A stretch of 64,000 bases of DNA from JAAXGX01 sp965221595 (GTDB lineage: Bacteria > Acidobacteriota > Vicinamibacteria > Vicinamibacterales > UBA8438). Within the stretch, counting starts at the first letter, position 1, and every line of letters starts with the position of its first letter. This document shows, in pieces, positions 52,664 to 62,075 of the stretch. The notes beneath the pieces are model-generated. The model saw only the letters and a program-made list of their open reading frames with translations. It had not been told where the DNA came from and ran no database searches. A program made the position numbers and the translations under genes. The stretch covers positions 3,534,001-3,598,000 of the forward strand of contig OZ244900.1 of assembly GCA_965221595.1 (NCBI GenBank), written 5' to 3'.

Positions 52664-53785
52664 GTGCGCTTCGCGTCATCGCGTGCGGTTCGCGGCCAGG
52701 TGCTGCTCCTGGCGGTGGCCCTCCTCACAGGCCCGGTGACGACTGTACACGCCCAGCGGCTGGACGCGGCGACCGCCGGCCGCTTCGTGCGCCTGGCGCT
52801 CGACTGCGTCCACCGCGAGTACCCGAACAAGATCGCGCATGTCCTGACGAGCGACCGCGACGTCGCGGCGCCCCGCCAGCTCACGCCGGCCTTCTACGGT
52901 TGTTACGACTGGCATTCCGCCGTGCACGGACACTGGCTGCTGGCCCGTCTCGTGCGGCTTGCGGGCCACGACGCATTCGAGCCGGCGGCGCGCGCGGCGC
53001 TGACGCGCAGCCTGACGCCCGGCAACATCGAGGGCGAGCTGCGCTATCTGAACGGCCACGGCCGCATCGGGTTCGAGCGACCCTACGGCCTGGCGTGGTT
53101 GCTGCAGCTCGCGGCCGAGCTGCGCGAGTGGCAGGACGCGGATGCTGCGCGCTGGCGCGCGGTGCTCGAGCCGCTGGAGCGCGAGGCGGCCCGCCGCATC
53201 GCGGACTGGCTCCCGAAGCTGACCCACCCCATCCGCGTGGGCGAGCACGCACAGACGGCGTTCGCCCTGGGGCTGGTGCTCGACTGGACGCGTGCGGCCG
53301 GCGAGCACGGGTTGGCGCGCCTCGTGCGCGCGCGGACCGGGGACTACTACGGGCAGGACCGCGACTGTCCGCTGGCCTACGAGCCGTCGGGACAGGATTT
53401 CCTCTCGCCCTGCCTGGCGGAGGCCGATCTGCTGCGGCGGGTCCGGCCGCCGCACGCCTTCGCGGCGTGGCTCGACCGGTTCCTGCCCGGCATCCCGCGG
53501 CGCGGCGACCCCGGCGGCGAGGGGTGGCTGCAGCCGGCCGTGGTCAGCGATCCGCGCGACGGCAAGCTGGCGCACCTCGACGGCCTGAACCTCAGCCGGG
53601 CCTGGATGCTGGAAGGAATCGCGGCGGGCCTGCCGGCCGGCGACGCCCGCCGGCCGGTGCTGCGGGAAACGGCGCGCCGCCACGAAGAGGCCGGCCTGGG
53701 CGCGGTAACCGGGGAGCACTACGCCGGCGGCCACTGGCTCGCCAGCTTCGCCACCTATCTGGTCACGGCGCGGGGCCTGGGCTGA
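52664..53785 (+). CDS. exported DUF2891 protein
   Basis: A 373-residue protein with an N-terminal signal (VLLLAVALLTGPVTTVHAQ) and the DUF2891 fold, an (alpha/alpha) toroid-like family. Landmark segments are HREYPNKIAHVL, FYGCYDWHSAVHGHWLL, YGLAWLLQLAAEL, YEPSGQDFLSPCLAEADL and EHYAGGHWLASFA. The conserved His/Asp/Glu pattern suggests a glycan-active enzyme, but no activity is established. Start is GTG at 52664. It probably belongs to the same transcript as CHEGNY paralogue 3. Confidence 0.85.
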   Translation: MRFASSRAVRGQVLLLAVALLTGPVTTVHAQRLDAATAGRFVRLALDCVHREYPNKIAHVLTSDRDVAAPRQLTPAFYGCYDWHSAVHGHWLLARLVRLAGHDAFEPAARAALTRSLTPGNIEGELRYLNGHGRIGFERPYGLAWLLQLAAELREWQDADAARWRAVLEPLEREAARRIADWLPKLTHPIRVGEHAQTAFALGLVLDWTRAAGEHGLARLVRARTGDYYGQDRDCPLAYEPSGQDFLSPCLAEADLLRRVRPPHAFAAWLDRFLPGIPRRGDPGGEGWLQPAVVSDPRDGKLAHLDGLNLSRAWMLEGIAAGLPAGDARRPVLRETARRHEEAGLGAVTGEHYAGGHWLASFATYLVTARGLG

Positions 53786-53816
53786 CCTCACACGGGTCTG
53801 CGCCCCGAACCCCGGG

Positions 53817-55643
53817 CTACGGCAACGCGAACGCCAGCACTTCGTTGGTCGAGACCACCGCGATGTACTGCTTCCCGTTGACCTGATACGTCAGCGGGCT
53901 GGCGCGAATCGGGCGGTTGTGCTGGTAGCGGAACAACTGCTCGCCCGTGCGGGCATCGAAGGCATAGAACTCGCCCACGTCGGTACCCTGCAACACCAGG
54001 TCGCCCGCCGTAGCCATGCTGCCGCTGCTGCCGATGGCCGAGTTGGTGGGCATCACCTGCTGCCAGACGAGCTCTCCGCTCACCGGTTCATAGGCCGAAA
54101 CCGTGAACATCGGGACCATGTCGTCGCGGAAGGGTCCGTCCGCGATGGAATCCAAGTGGCCGTCGCTCTGGCCGACCACCAGCGAGTCACCGACCGGGTT
54201 CACCGTAATGGTAATCCCGCCGTCCTTGCCGGTGACGTACAGCAGGCCGGTGCGCGGACTGAAGGAAGGCGGCCCCCAGCTCGAGCCGCCGTGCGCCACG
54301 ATATAGCGCTCGGTGAGCGAGTACGGCGTGTAGAGCTGCCGCGCCCGGCGCTGCGCCTCGGGGTCGCTCAGGATCGGGAAGGTCGCACAGAATGGCGTCA
54401 TGGGGACGCCGCGGGCATTGTACGGAATGGGCTGGGTCGGCCACACTTCCTCGCCCGGCACATCCGTCTCGGTCGGCACCGCGGTCTCCACCATCGGATT
54501 GAGCGGCTCGCCCGTCTCCCGGTCCCAGAGGTACAGCAGGCAGTTCTTGCCGGCCGCTGCAATCCCCTTCACTGTCCGCCCGTCGTGCTCCGCGTCGAAC
54601 AGCAGCGGCCCGGTGACGTGGTCCCAGTCCCACAGATCGTGGTGGATGGCCTGGTAGTACCACGCCAGCCGCCCGGTCTCGAGCTCCAGCGCGATGGTCG
54701 CGTTCGTGAAGAGGTTCATCCCCGGTCGCGCCGATCCGTCGTAATCGGGCGAAGGATTGCCTGAGTTGACGTAGACCAGCCCCAGCTCGGGATCGATCGC
54801 CGGCGGCGTCCACACGCCGCCACCGACCTTCTGCCCGGCGCCCCAGGAGTCCTTCGCGATCTCCCAGCCGTCGTCGCGCGGCCCCTGCGGCACGGTGTTG
54901 AACACCCACTTGATGATCCCGGTAGCCGCGTCGGCGGCAATCACGAGCCCGCCGGGAATGTGGTTCTCCGACAGCGCCACACCGGCGTACAGTGTGCCCT
55001 CGTGGTAGACCGGCGGCGTCGTCAGGCGGTAGCCGAGGCCGTAGGCGTCGACGCCCGGTGGGTAGTCATCGGGGTACTTGAACTCCAGCGCCTCGCTGAT
55101 GATCTCCAGTCGCCCCCCGTCGCCGAATGACTCCGCCAACTCGCCCGACTGCACGTCGACGGCGTACATCGACGCGCCGCCGAAGGCGTAGAGCCGCCCG
55201 TCGCCGTACGTCGGACCCCGGCCGCGCGCCTCGAGCGTGTCGTTCATCCGCATCGTCCAGACGGTCTCGCCCGTCACGGCGTTCACCGCGAAGACGGTGG
55301 CCCCCGAGTTCACGTACATCACACCGTCGACCACCAGCGGCGTCACCTGCGTGATGCTGTTGGCCGCCCCGGCCTCGAAGGCCCAGGCCTGCTCGAGATT
55401 GCCCACGTTTCCGGTGTTGATCTCGTCGAGCTCGGCGTAGCGGCTGCCCTGGACGTCGAGGTTGTGCAGCGCCCAGTTCGACTGCCCGTCGCCCGCAATC
55501 ACCGGCGGCTGCGCCTGATGCGTGATCGTGGCCGGATCCTGGGCGCCCGCCGGCGCGGCCAGCAGCGCCGCGATGCTCGCGGCGATCACGCGCGCCACCG
55601 CGTGTGTTCCTGCGTGTCTGATGGATCTCCGATTCGATCGCAT
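53817..55643 (-). CDS. PQQ-type quinoprotein (second copy)
   Basis: 608-residue exported beta-propeller quinoprotein. The signal peptide ends near residue 35 (PAGAQ). PQQ blades include VFAVNAVTGETVWTMR, MYAVDVQSGELAESF, LELETGRLAWYYQ and FYAFDARTGEQLFRY. The IHHDLWDWD segment carries the catalytic-region Asp and Trp typical of glucose-dehydrogenase-like enzymes. No CxxCH haem site. The ATG at 55643 has a GGGAG site. It differs clearly from the copy at 27542, so the two are not recent duplicates. It is convergent with DUF2891. Confidence 0.88.
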   Translation of the reverse strand: MRSNRRSIRHAGTHAVARVIAASIAALLAAPAGAQDPATITHQAQPPVIAGDGQSNWALHNLDVQGSRYAELDEINTGNVGNLEQAWAFEAGAANSITQVTPLVVDGVMYVNSGATVFAVNAVTGETVWTMRMNDTLEARGRGPTYGDGRLYAFGGASMYAVDVQSGELAESFGDGGRLEIISEALEFKYPDDYPPGVDAYGLGYRLTTPPVYHEGTLYAGVALSENHIPGGLVIAADAATGIIKWVFNTVPQGPRDDGWEIAKDSWGAGQKVGGGVWTPPAIDPELGLVYVNSGNPSPDYDGSARPGMNLFTNATIALELETGRLAWYYQAIHHDLWDWDHVTGPLLFDAEHDGRTVKGIAAAGKNCLLYLWDRETGEPLNPMVETAVPTETDVPGEEVWPTQPIPYNARGVPMTPFCATFPILSDPEAQRRARQLYTPYSLTERYIVAHGGSSWGPPSFSPRTGLLYVTGKDGGITITVNPVGDSLVVGQSDGHLDSIADGPFRDDMVPMFTVSAYEPVSGELVWQQVMPTNSAIGSSGSMATAGDLVLQGTDVGEFYAFDARTGEQLFRYQHNRPIRASPLTYQVNGKQYIAVVSTNEVLAFALP

Positions 55644-55701
55644 GGATGTTCTCCCAGTGTCTGACTCTATCCGGTTCGGACCTCGACGCGCCAGCGGTTG
55701 G

Positions 55702-56835
55702 TCAGAAGAGCAGGAGAAACGACCCGTCGGGCCGCACGACCGCAGCCGGGGCGCTGCCGCTCGGCACCGTCGTGCCGTCGCCGCCGTGCCGGGTCGGCCG
55801 GCCCGCCGCGTCGAAGATGCGCCAGTGCAGCGTGCCCCCGGCGCGCAGTCCCGGACCGTCGCCCCACGCAAGCAGGGTGTTGCCGCGGCCGTTGACCGCG
55901 ATCACCGGGTTCTTGCGGCGGAAGCGAGCCTCGCCCGCGGGCGACGTCGGCTGGTCCAGGCGATCCACAGGCGCGAAATACACCTGGCCCGCGGTTTCCC
56001 ACGCCACCCGGACGGCGTCCGGCGCGGCGCTCAACGTCGTCGTGGTGACCGGGCAGGCCCCGATCTCCCATGGATGAATCGGCCGGTCCTCGAACGTTCG
56101 ACCGGCGTCGCCGGAGATCAGCAGGCGCTGGTCGCGCTGCACGTTCCCGCGCGCGCTGCGGTACGACACGTGGATGCCGCGGCTGGGCGCGGCCAGCGCG
56201 GCCAAATTGCAGCAGCCGCACGCCCCCTCGCCCGTCTTGCTGACGCGGCGGACCGGGTCGAACGTGGCCCCGCCGTCGCGCGACGCCACAGCGTGCACTG
56301 CACGTTCGGCGTCCTCGGCGCCCCCGGCGTGCCAGAAGACGAATACGTTGCCGGACTCGTCCGCCGCAACGGTCGGGGCCGCCTCGAAGCTGCCGTCCGC
56401 CTCCTGCCACAGGGTCCGTTGCGGCTCGAAGCCGTCCCCGGGCGGCAGGCTGCGCGCGTAGAAGACGCGGCTGGGATTGGTCTGGAACCAGACCACGTGC
56501 AGACGCCCGCGCGGGTCCAGCGCCACGTGCCCGCCGTCCATCGGTCCCATACCGACAGCCGAGCGCGGCACGCTGTTGACCCGCCGCGGCGGGGTCCAGT
56601 CCGGGGCGCCCGGCGCACGCGTCACGTGCAGCAGATCCCCGCCGCTCATGACCCCCTCGAAGTAGACGACGTGCACCACGCCGGCCGCATCGATGGCCGC
56701 CCGCGGCATCCGGCCGCCCTCCGGAATGCGCACGACATCGACCGTGACGCCGCCCCACAGCGCGCTCGCCGACCAGGCTGCCGCCGCCGCGGCCGCAATC
56801 GCCAGCAACCCCACGCCTGCCCGTCTCATTGCCAT
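55702..56835 (-). CDS. secreted BNR-repeat (sialidase-like) protein
   Basis: A 377-residue exported protein with sialidase-fold beta-propeller repeats (ASRDGGATFDPV and ISGDAGRTFEDR are Asp-box-like). It lacks the arginine triad of true sialidases as far as I can see. An unusual cysteine cluster, GACGCC, lies mid-protein, with a further GACP about 50 residues on, perhaps a metal site or disulfide. The N-terminus is a signal anchor. The start is the ATG at 56835 or 56829. It lies 58 bp upstream of the quinoprotein gene on the same strand, so they may be co-expressed. Confidence 0.75.
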   Translation of the reverse strand: MAMRRAGVGLLAIAAAAAAAWSASALWGGVTVDVVRIPEGGRMPRAAIDAAGVVHVVYFEGVMSGGDLLHVTRAPGAPDWTPPRRVNSVPRSAVGMGPMDGGHVALDPRGRLHVVWFQTNPSRVFYARSLPPGDGFEPQRTLWQEADGSFEAAPTVAADESGNVFVFWHAGGAEDAERAVHAVASRDGGATFDPVRRVSKTGEGACGCCNLAALAAPSRGIHVSYRSARGNVQRDQRLLISGDAGRTFEDRPIHPWEIGACPVTTTTLSAAPDAVRVAWETAGQVYFAPVDRLDQPTSPAGEARFRRKNPVIAVNGRGNTLLAWGDGPGLRAGGTLHWRIFDAAGRPTRHGGDGTTVPSGSAPAAVVRPDGSFLLLF

Positions 56836-56878
56836 TACGCTAGCCGGATTCAAGCGGCGGCGCAACCGGGGATCGGCC

Positions 56879-56884
56879 TATACT
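56879..56884 (+). promoter_or_regulatory. -10 box for a leaderless antiporter transcript
   Basis: TATACT ending 9 bp before the ATG at 56894, with no ribosome site in between. Confidence 0.5.
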
Positions 56885-56893
56885 CGCCGGTCG

Positions 56894-58453
56894 ATGCCGC
56901 GCGCAGCAAGCCTCGGCCAGGCGCTCGTACCCATCGCGCTGCTGATGGGCCTGCTGGCCCTCTCCGTAATCCTGTTCGGGGACGAGTCCTCGTCGGGGCC
57001 GAACCAGATCGCCCTCATTCTGGCTGCCGCGGTCGCCGGCATGGTCGGACTGCGCAACGGTCACCGCTGGTCCGATCTCGACGCCGCGATCAGCCGCGGC
57101 ATCGCGACGGCGATGGGCGCCATCCTCATCCTGCTGGTGGTCGGTTCGGTGATCGGCACGTGGATACTCGCCGGCGTCGTGCCCTCGATGATCTATTACG
57201 GGCTGCAGATTCTTGCCCCGTCCGTCTTCTACCCGGCGGCCTGCCTCATCTGCGCCATCGTCGCGCTGGCCACCGGCAGCTCGTGGACGACCGCCGGCAC
57301 CATCGGCATCGCACTGATCGGCATCGCGGCGGCGCAGGACCTGCACCTGGGCCTCGCGGCGGGCGCCATCATCTCGGGGGCCTACTTCGGCGACAAGATG
57401 TCGCCGCTGTCCGATACCACGAATCTCGCGCCGGCCGTCGCCGGCACCGATCTCTTCACCCACATCCGCCACATGGTGTGGACCACGGCCCCGAGCTTCG
57501 CGACCGCGGTGCTGCTGTTCGCTCTGGCGGGCCTGTTCATGCCGGCCGCGACCGGGGTGGGCGAGCTCGAAGCGCTCCTGGCGGCGCTCGACGCGCAGTT
57601 CGCCATCGGCCCGCACCTGCTCGTGCCCGTTGCCGTGGTCCTGGTTCTGGTCGCCAGGCAGGTGCCCGCGTTTCCGGCGTTGCTGATCGGCGCCTTGACC
57701 GGCGGGCTGTTCGCCGCGGCGTTCCAGCAGGCCACGCTGCTGGCCTACGTCGGCGAGCACGGGCTGCCGCCCGCCGCGGCAGTCGTCAAGGGCGTCTGGA
57801 TGGCACTCTACGGCGGGTTCACGCTGGCTTCGGGCAACCCGGCACTCGACGAGCTCCTCTCCCGTGGGGGCATGGGCAGCATGCTCCCGACGGTGTGGCT
57901 CATCATCTCGGCGCTGACGTTCGGCGCGGTCATGGAGGCCACAGGCATGCTGCGGGTTGTTGCGACGCGCATCCTGCGGACAGTGCACGGACCGGGCAGC
58001 CTCATCTCGGCCACGCTGGGCACCGCCGCCGGGATGAATGTCATCGCCTCGGACCAGTACATCTCAATCGTGCTGCCGGGGCGCATGTTTCGCGACGCCT
58101 ACCGGCGGCAGGGGCTCGACCCCCGGAACCTGTCCCGTTCGCTCGAGGACGCCGGCACGCTGACGTCCGTCCTCGTGCCGTGGAACACGTGCGGCGCGTT
58201 CATGGCCCAGACGCTCGGCGTCGCGACGCTGACCTATGCACCGTTCGTCTTCTTCAACCTGATCAACCCCTTCGTGGCCGCGGCCTGCGGCTACGCGAAC
58301 GTCGCCATCGCCCGGGTGCCGCCCGCCGGGGACGGGATCGGCCGACCCGCGCCGCTGCCCGCGGCTGGCCCCCGTACAGCCGCGGCCAAGGCCAAGGCCG
58401 TCAGCGGGTGGCCGACTCGCCCCAGCGCTCGACGCACTCCGCCAGAGTCGTGA
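56894..58453 (+). CDS. NhaC-type Na+/H+ antiporter
   Basis: A 519-residue membrane protein with about eleven transmembrane helices. Family signatures are ATGSSWTTAGTIG, ISGAYFGDKMSPLSDTTNLAP and LGTAAGMNVIASDQY, which place it in the NhaC group. It exchanges Na+ for H+ or carries a related organic acid or amine. The start is fixed at 56894 by the leaderless -10 box and the first helix. The hydrophilic C-terminal 40 residues (Pro/Ala/Arg rich) overlap the end of the convergent glycosyltransferase gene by 53 bp. Confidence 0.9.
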   Translation: MPRAASLGQALVPIALLMGLLALSVILFGDESSSGPNQIALILAAAVAGMVGLRNGHRWSDLDAAISRGIATAMGAILILLVVGSVIGTWILAGVVPSMIYYGLQILAPSVFYPAACLICAIVALATGSSWTTAGTIGIALIGIAAAQDLHLGLAAGAIISGAYFGDKMSPLSDTTNLAPAVAGTDLFTHIRHMVWTTAPSFATAVLLFALAGLFMPAATGVGELEALLAALDAQFAIGPHLLVPVAVVLVLVARQVPAFPALLIGALTGGLFAAAFQQATLLAYVGEHGLPPAAAVVKGVWMALYGGFTLASGNPALDELLSRGGMGSMLPTVWLIISALTFGAVMEATGMLRVVATRILRTVHGPGSLISATLGTAAGMNVIASDQYISIVLPGRMFRDAYRRQGLDPRNLSRSLEDAGTLTSVLVPWNTCGAFMAQTLGVATLTYAPFVFFNLINPFVAAACGYANVAIARVPPAGDGIGRPAPLPAAGPRTAAAKAKAVSGWPTRPSARRTPPES

Positions 58454-59897
58454 GCCAGTGGCGCACCTGGGCGAAGACGAGGAACTCGTCTCGGACACGC
58501 CGCTGCGCACTCTGGCCCAACTCGATTCGCTGCCCGGGATCCGCGAGCAGCGCGTCCAGGTGCGCGGCAATCTCCTCCGCGTCCTCCGGATCGTGGATCA
58601 GACGCCCGTCGACGCCGTCGCGGATCTGTTGCCGGATGCCGCAGGCGCGGCTGCCCAGCAGCGCGGCACGCTTCCACATGGCCTCGGTAACCGTCAGGCC
58701 GAACCCCTCCCGGAGCGAGTTCTGAACAACGATCGACGAGCAGCGCTGCAGGGCGTTGACGATCAGCTCGTTGTTCTTGCGCACCGACATCGGCAACGAC
58801 ACCAGCGCGATGTCTTCCTGCAGGTCGGGAGCCAGCTGCCGGTAGGTCGTGACCAGCTCCTGCAACACCTCCTGGGCTTCCGGATCGTCCGCCACCGCCG
58901 CGGGATCAGGTCCAGCGAGCACCAGCCGCACCAGGCGCAAGCGCCGGCGATGCCGGTCGCCCGCTTCCGTGCCGGGGACGCCGTTCGCGCGCTGCTTGAG
59001 CCGCACGAAGCCGTCCAGGAGCGGCTTGAACCCCTTCAACCGGTCCCAGCGCGAGATCTGCGTCACGACCGGCCGGAACAGCAGTCCGATGCCGCCCGCG
59101 TGATCGGCCGGCAGGAACCGCCCGTCCGGCGCGAGCCGCGTCGCAATCTCCGGATACTTCGTGCGCACCACCGGGTGCTGCTCGACGACGAGCCTGGCGC
59201 TGCAGAGGGTGCCGGTCAGGCGCGGCACGAGCAGGTCCCGGTTCTTGTGCCCGAGCGGATCGATGGCCGGCCGAATGATGCCGGTCCGGCCCGCGAGGAA
59301 GTCCGGGATGTACTCCGGCGCCGTGAAGACGGCGTGGTCGTAGCTGCTCGCGTACGGCTTGAGGAACCCCCACGCCGCGCGGGTCGCCGGCAACGACTCG
59401 TCGAGGCCGATGTGGCACCGAAACACCGTGCGCACGTCCAGCTCGGGGCGCAGCAGGGCTCCGGAACCCAGCGGCTGCGGGTCGTGCATCACCAGCAGGT
59501 CGCCCGACCGCACGCGGGTACGAAGCGCTTCGGCGTTTTCGCGGCTGACCGCGTCGTAGACCGCCCGGTCGTCTGCGGTCAGGTGCGGATCGCCGCGGCC
59601 GTGAATCAGGTTGTGAAGGCGCTTCGTGAGGGTGAAGAAGTCCGGGTTGTCGCTGCCGATGACCACCCACTCCACGCGGACGCCGAGCTCGCGCAGGATC
59701 GTGATCATGCGCGGCATCATCTCGGCCACGCCGCCGCCGCGGGCGGTCGAGTTGACCATCCAGACCGTGCGGCCCTGCAGCGGCGGCACGAGCGAAAGCG
59801 CCTCCGTGCGCAGGCTGCGCACGGCTTCGGTCAAGTGTACGACCGCCTCGTAGTCGTCCAGCGTCAACTTTTCTTCTACGGCCACCGTCTCGATCAA
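58401..59897 (-). CDS. treT: TreT-like trehalose synthase glycosyltransferase
   Basis: A 498-residue GT-B glycosyltransferase of family GT4. TreT joins an activated glucose to glucose to make trehalose. Characteristic segments are MVNSTARGGGVAEMM, WVVIGSDNPDFFTLTKRLHN, FRCHIGLDES, QISRWDRLKGF and the donor-binding EGFGLTVTEAMWK. A TTG start at 59897 follows GGAGG by about 5 bp. Trehalose would serve as a compatible solute, consistent with an antiporter next door, though the two genes are convergent rather than co-transcribed. Confidence 0.86.
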   Translation of the reverse strand: MIETVAVEEKLTLDDYEAVVHLTEAVRSLRTEALSLVPPLQGRTVWMVNSTARGGGVAEMMPRMITILRELGVRVEWVVIGSDNPDFFTLTKRLHNLIHGRGDPHLTADDRAVYDAVSRENAEALRTRVRSGDLLVMHDPQPLGSGALLRPELDVRTVFRCHIGLDESLPATRAAWGFLKPYASSYDHAVFTAPEYIPDFLAGRTGIIRPAIDPLGHKNRDLLVPRLTGTLCSARLVVEQHPVVRTKYPEIATRLAPDGRFLPADHAGGIGLLFRPVVTQISRWDRLKGFKPLLDGFVRLKQRANGVPGTEAGDRHRRRLRLVRLVLAGPDPAAVADDPEAQEVLQELVTTYRQLAPDLQEDIALVSLPMSVRKNNELIVNALQRCSSIVVQNSLREGFGLTVTEAMWKRAALLGSRACGIRQQIRDGVDGRLIHDPEDAEEIAAHLDALLADPGQRIELGQSAQRRVRDEFLVFAQVRHWLTTLAECVERWGESATR

Positions 59898-60058
59898 CGT
59901 CGCCTCCGGCGCATGAAAAAGGATGCTCGGTCAGGACGCACACCCGGCCGCGACCGTCCTGCCCGGAGGACGGACGGCCGCGCAACCGGCGTGCTCGGAC
60001 GTGCAGGGATACCCGTCGAGCGACGGGCCCGGAATGACTCGCTTGTTGGATGAAACCG

Positions 60059-60841
60059 TCAGCTCATGACTTCGACGAGCTCGATGCGAACACCCTCGGC
60101 GCTGACGACGAACGCAATCTTCAACTGCTGGCCGACCCGGTTGACGATCTCCCGCGGCCCGGACTCCAGCTCAACGCCCTTGGCCTGCATGTCGGCGATG
60201 GCCGCGTCCAGGTCGTCGAAACTCCAACCCAGGTGGTCGAGGGCGCGCCCCTGCGTCGGCTGCAGCTCCCCCTCGGCCCGCCCTACGAGCAGCCACAGGC
60301 CATCGTAGCGCAGGCCGGCGATACGCCCCCTCAGCTTGTCGGGCACGCCGCTGAACAGGCTCTCGTACCAGGTGAGCGTCGCCTCGGGATCGGCCGAGCG
60401 CAGGTGGATGTGGTGAAAGCCGAGCCACTGGTGATCCTCGACCACCTCGATCTTGTTGCCCCAGGGATCCTCGACGAAGGCCAGCTTGAAGAGTCCCTGG
60501 ACCTCCCGGATGTCCTCGACGATCTTGACCCCGGCCGCCTTCCAGCCGGCCATCTTGGCCTCGAGATCGGTGAACGAGAAGCCGATGTGGTCGACGCCGC
60601 TGCCCACGCTGCCGCCGGTCGGCTCGCGGTCGTTGTAGAAGATGATCTGGATGCCGTCGACCTGACACGCCCCCTCGCGGCCGTAGTCCTGACAGTCCAT
60701 GTGATCCCTGTACCACTTGGCGGCGGCCAGCTCGTCCGTGGCCGTCAGGTGCACGTGGTGGTAGTCCGCGGCCTGCGCGGCCGCCGGGGCGGTCAACAGC
60801 GCGGTGGTGAGCAGAGCGAACAGCAACGCCTTCCCTCTCAT
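60059..60841 (-). CDS. exported double-VOC-domain protein
   Basis: A 260-residue exported protein with a signal peptide to about residue 23 and two vicinal-oxygen-chelate (glyoxalase-fold) modules. Module 1 runs about 27-135 (YHHVHLTATDELAAAKWYRDHM ... AFVEDPWGNKIEVVE) and module 2 about 142-258 (FHHIHLRSADPEATLTWYESLF ... IELVEV). Histidines HHVH and HHIH and glutamates at the strand ends fit a metal site. It may be a dioxygenase, isomerase or binding protein. The ATG has a GGAGGAAGG site. It is monocistronic. Confidence 0.85.
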   Translation of the reverse strand: MRGKALLFALLTTALLTAPAAAQAADYHHVHLTATDELAAAKWYRDHMDCQDYGREGACQVDGIQIIFYNDREPTGGSVGSGVDHIGFSFTDLEAKMAGWKAAGVKIVEDIREVQGLFKLAFVEDPWGNKIEVVEDHQWLGFHHIHLRSADPEATLTWYESLFSGVPDKLRGRIAGLRYDGLWLLVGRAEGELQPTQGRALDHLGWSFDDLDAAIADMQAKGVELESGPREIVNRVGQQLKIAFVVSAEGVRIELVEVMS

Positions 60842-60996
60842 GTCGTCCTTCCTCCAGGTGGCCGGGCCACGCCGCAGCAACGCTGCATTATATCGCCCGC
60901 CGACCCTCCCCTGGTGGCTCCGCCCGGCGTCCGACCAACCCCGCGAAGTCCCCCCCGTGCCACGGCAGCAGCCCGGGCCCGCCACGCGGCGGCAGG

Positions 60997-61827
60997 TCAC
61001 GCACCGAGCGCGTGAAAGGCGATCCACCAGCCGAGAGCGCCGACGAGCACGCCCGATAGACTGTCGATCGCATAGTGGTACCGGCCGAGCACCGTCCCGA
61101 CGGCGATGCCGGCCGCAATGCCGAGCAGTGCCGCGCCGGCCGCCGGCGAGACGGATCCGACCGCCAGCCCCACCGCCGTGGACGCCGCGGCGTGGCCGCT
61201 CGGCAGCGTGTTCACCTGCACGCTCAGGCGGCGCAGGACGGCCGCGTTGAGCCGGCGCAGCAGCGGGTAGGGCGAGCAGAGCGGTCCACGCATCGTCAGC
61301 GCCCTCGGCGGCCGGGTTTGAATCCACGGCAGCATGCCGTAGCAGGCGAACGACGCAACCAGCGCCGCCGTCCAGAAATCGTCAGCGCGGGACCGCTGTC
61401 CAAACGCCACGAGCAGGCCGAACCCGGCCGGGACCAGCGGGTAGGCCAGCAGGTAGGCCAGCTCGAAGCCGGAGCAGACGATGCGCGGGGTGCGTGCCAC
61501 GAGACGGCCCAGCCGGCCGCCTCCGAACAGCCACGTGTCGACGGCCAGCAGGCGCCGCTCGACCGCCGGCATCGGCCGGCGGTAGAAGAGGCCGCAGAGC
61601 CAATAGCCCTGCAGCAGGTAGACGGCGGGCAACCACTCGCGCAGGAGCTCCAGGCTCGGCGACGGCCGCAGTTGCGCGAGCATGAGCACGAGCGCGATGC
61701 AGACCAGACCAACCAGCACCACCCGCCGCCTGGCGGCGACGGCCAGCGGCTGGACGCGCGAGAGCACGACCAGGTAGGCGAAAAAGCCGCAGACCACCCA
61801 CTCGCTCGTCCAGAGTTCGAGCTGCAT
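60997..61827 (-). CDS. PAP2-family membrane phosphatase
   Basis: A 276-residue integral membrane protein with about six helices. The acid phosphatase motifs are NTLPSGHAAAS and GRYHYAIDSLSG (His and Asp of the active site). The upstream KxxxxxxRP motif is weakly conserved (RPPRALTMRGPL in place). It probably dephosphorylates a lipid phosphate such as undecaprenyl or phosphatidic acid. No linked gene suggests which one. Confidence 0.85.
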   Translation of the reverse strand: MQLELWTSEWVVCGFFAYLVVLSRVQPLAVAARRRVVLVGLVCIALVLMLAQLRPSPSLELLREWLPAVYLLQGYWLCGLFYRRPMPAVERRLLAVDTWLFGGGRLGRLVARTPRIVCSGFELAYLLAYPLVPAGFGLLVAFGQRSRADDFWTAALVASFACYGMLPWIQTRPPRALTMRGPLCSPYPLLRRLNAAVLRRLSVQVNTLPSGHAAASTAVGLAVGSVSPAAGAALLGIAAGIAVGTVLGRYHYAIDSLSGVLVGALGWWIAFHALGA

Positions 61828-62009
61828 TCGCGTGCGCCTCGTCGGATGCGCAACGGTATTCAGCGCCGGCTCGCGGTGTCAACCGGCGACGAGGCGACTG
61901 CTGCCATGCCCGTCCCGGGCCGCACAGCACCGGCGCGCAGGAAGGCACCAGCCGCGCGCAGATGCGACGACAGGTCAGTCGCCCGGCGGGCACATCGGCA
62001 GGGAGAAAC

Positions 62010-62024
62010 TGAGATTCGATCTCA
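62010..62024. promoter_or_regulatory. Fur-box-like palindrome 1
   Basis: TGAGATTCGATCTCA, a perfect 6-3-6 inverted repeat, ending 8 bp upstream of the porin -35 box. It follows the TGAGA-n5-TCTCA form found in many Fur sites. Confidence 0.6.
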
Positions 62025-62032
62025 ATCCGTTC

Positions 62033-62062
62033 TTGACCGACCGATCCGGTCGGACATATAGT
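62033..62062 (+). promoter_or_regulatory. porin promoter, sigma70
   Basis: TTGACC (62033-62038), an 18-bp spacer and TATAGT (62057-62062). Start expected near 62069. It lies exactly between the two palindromes. Confidence 0.7.
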
Positions 62063-62075
62063 TCCCCGTTGGAGT

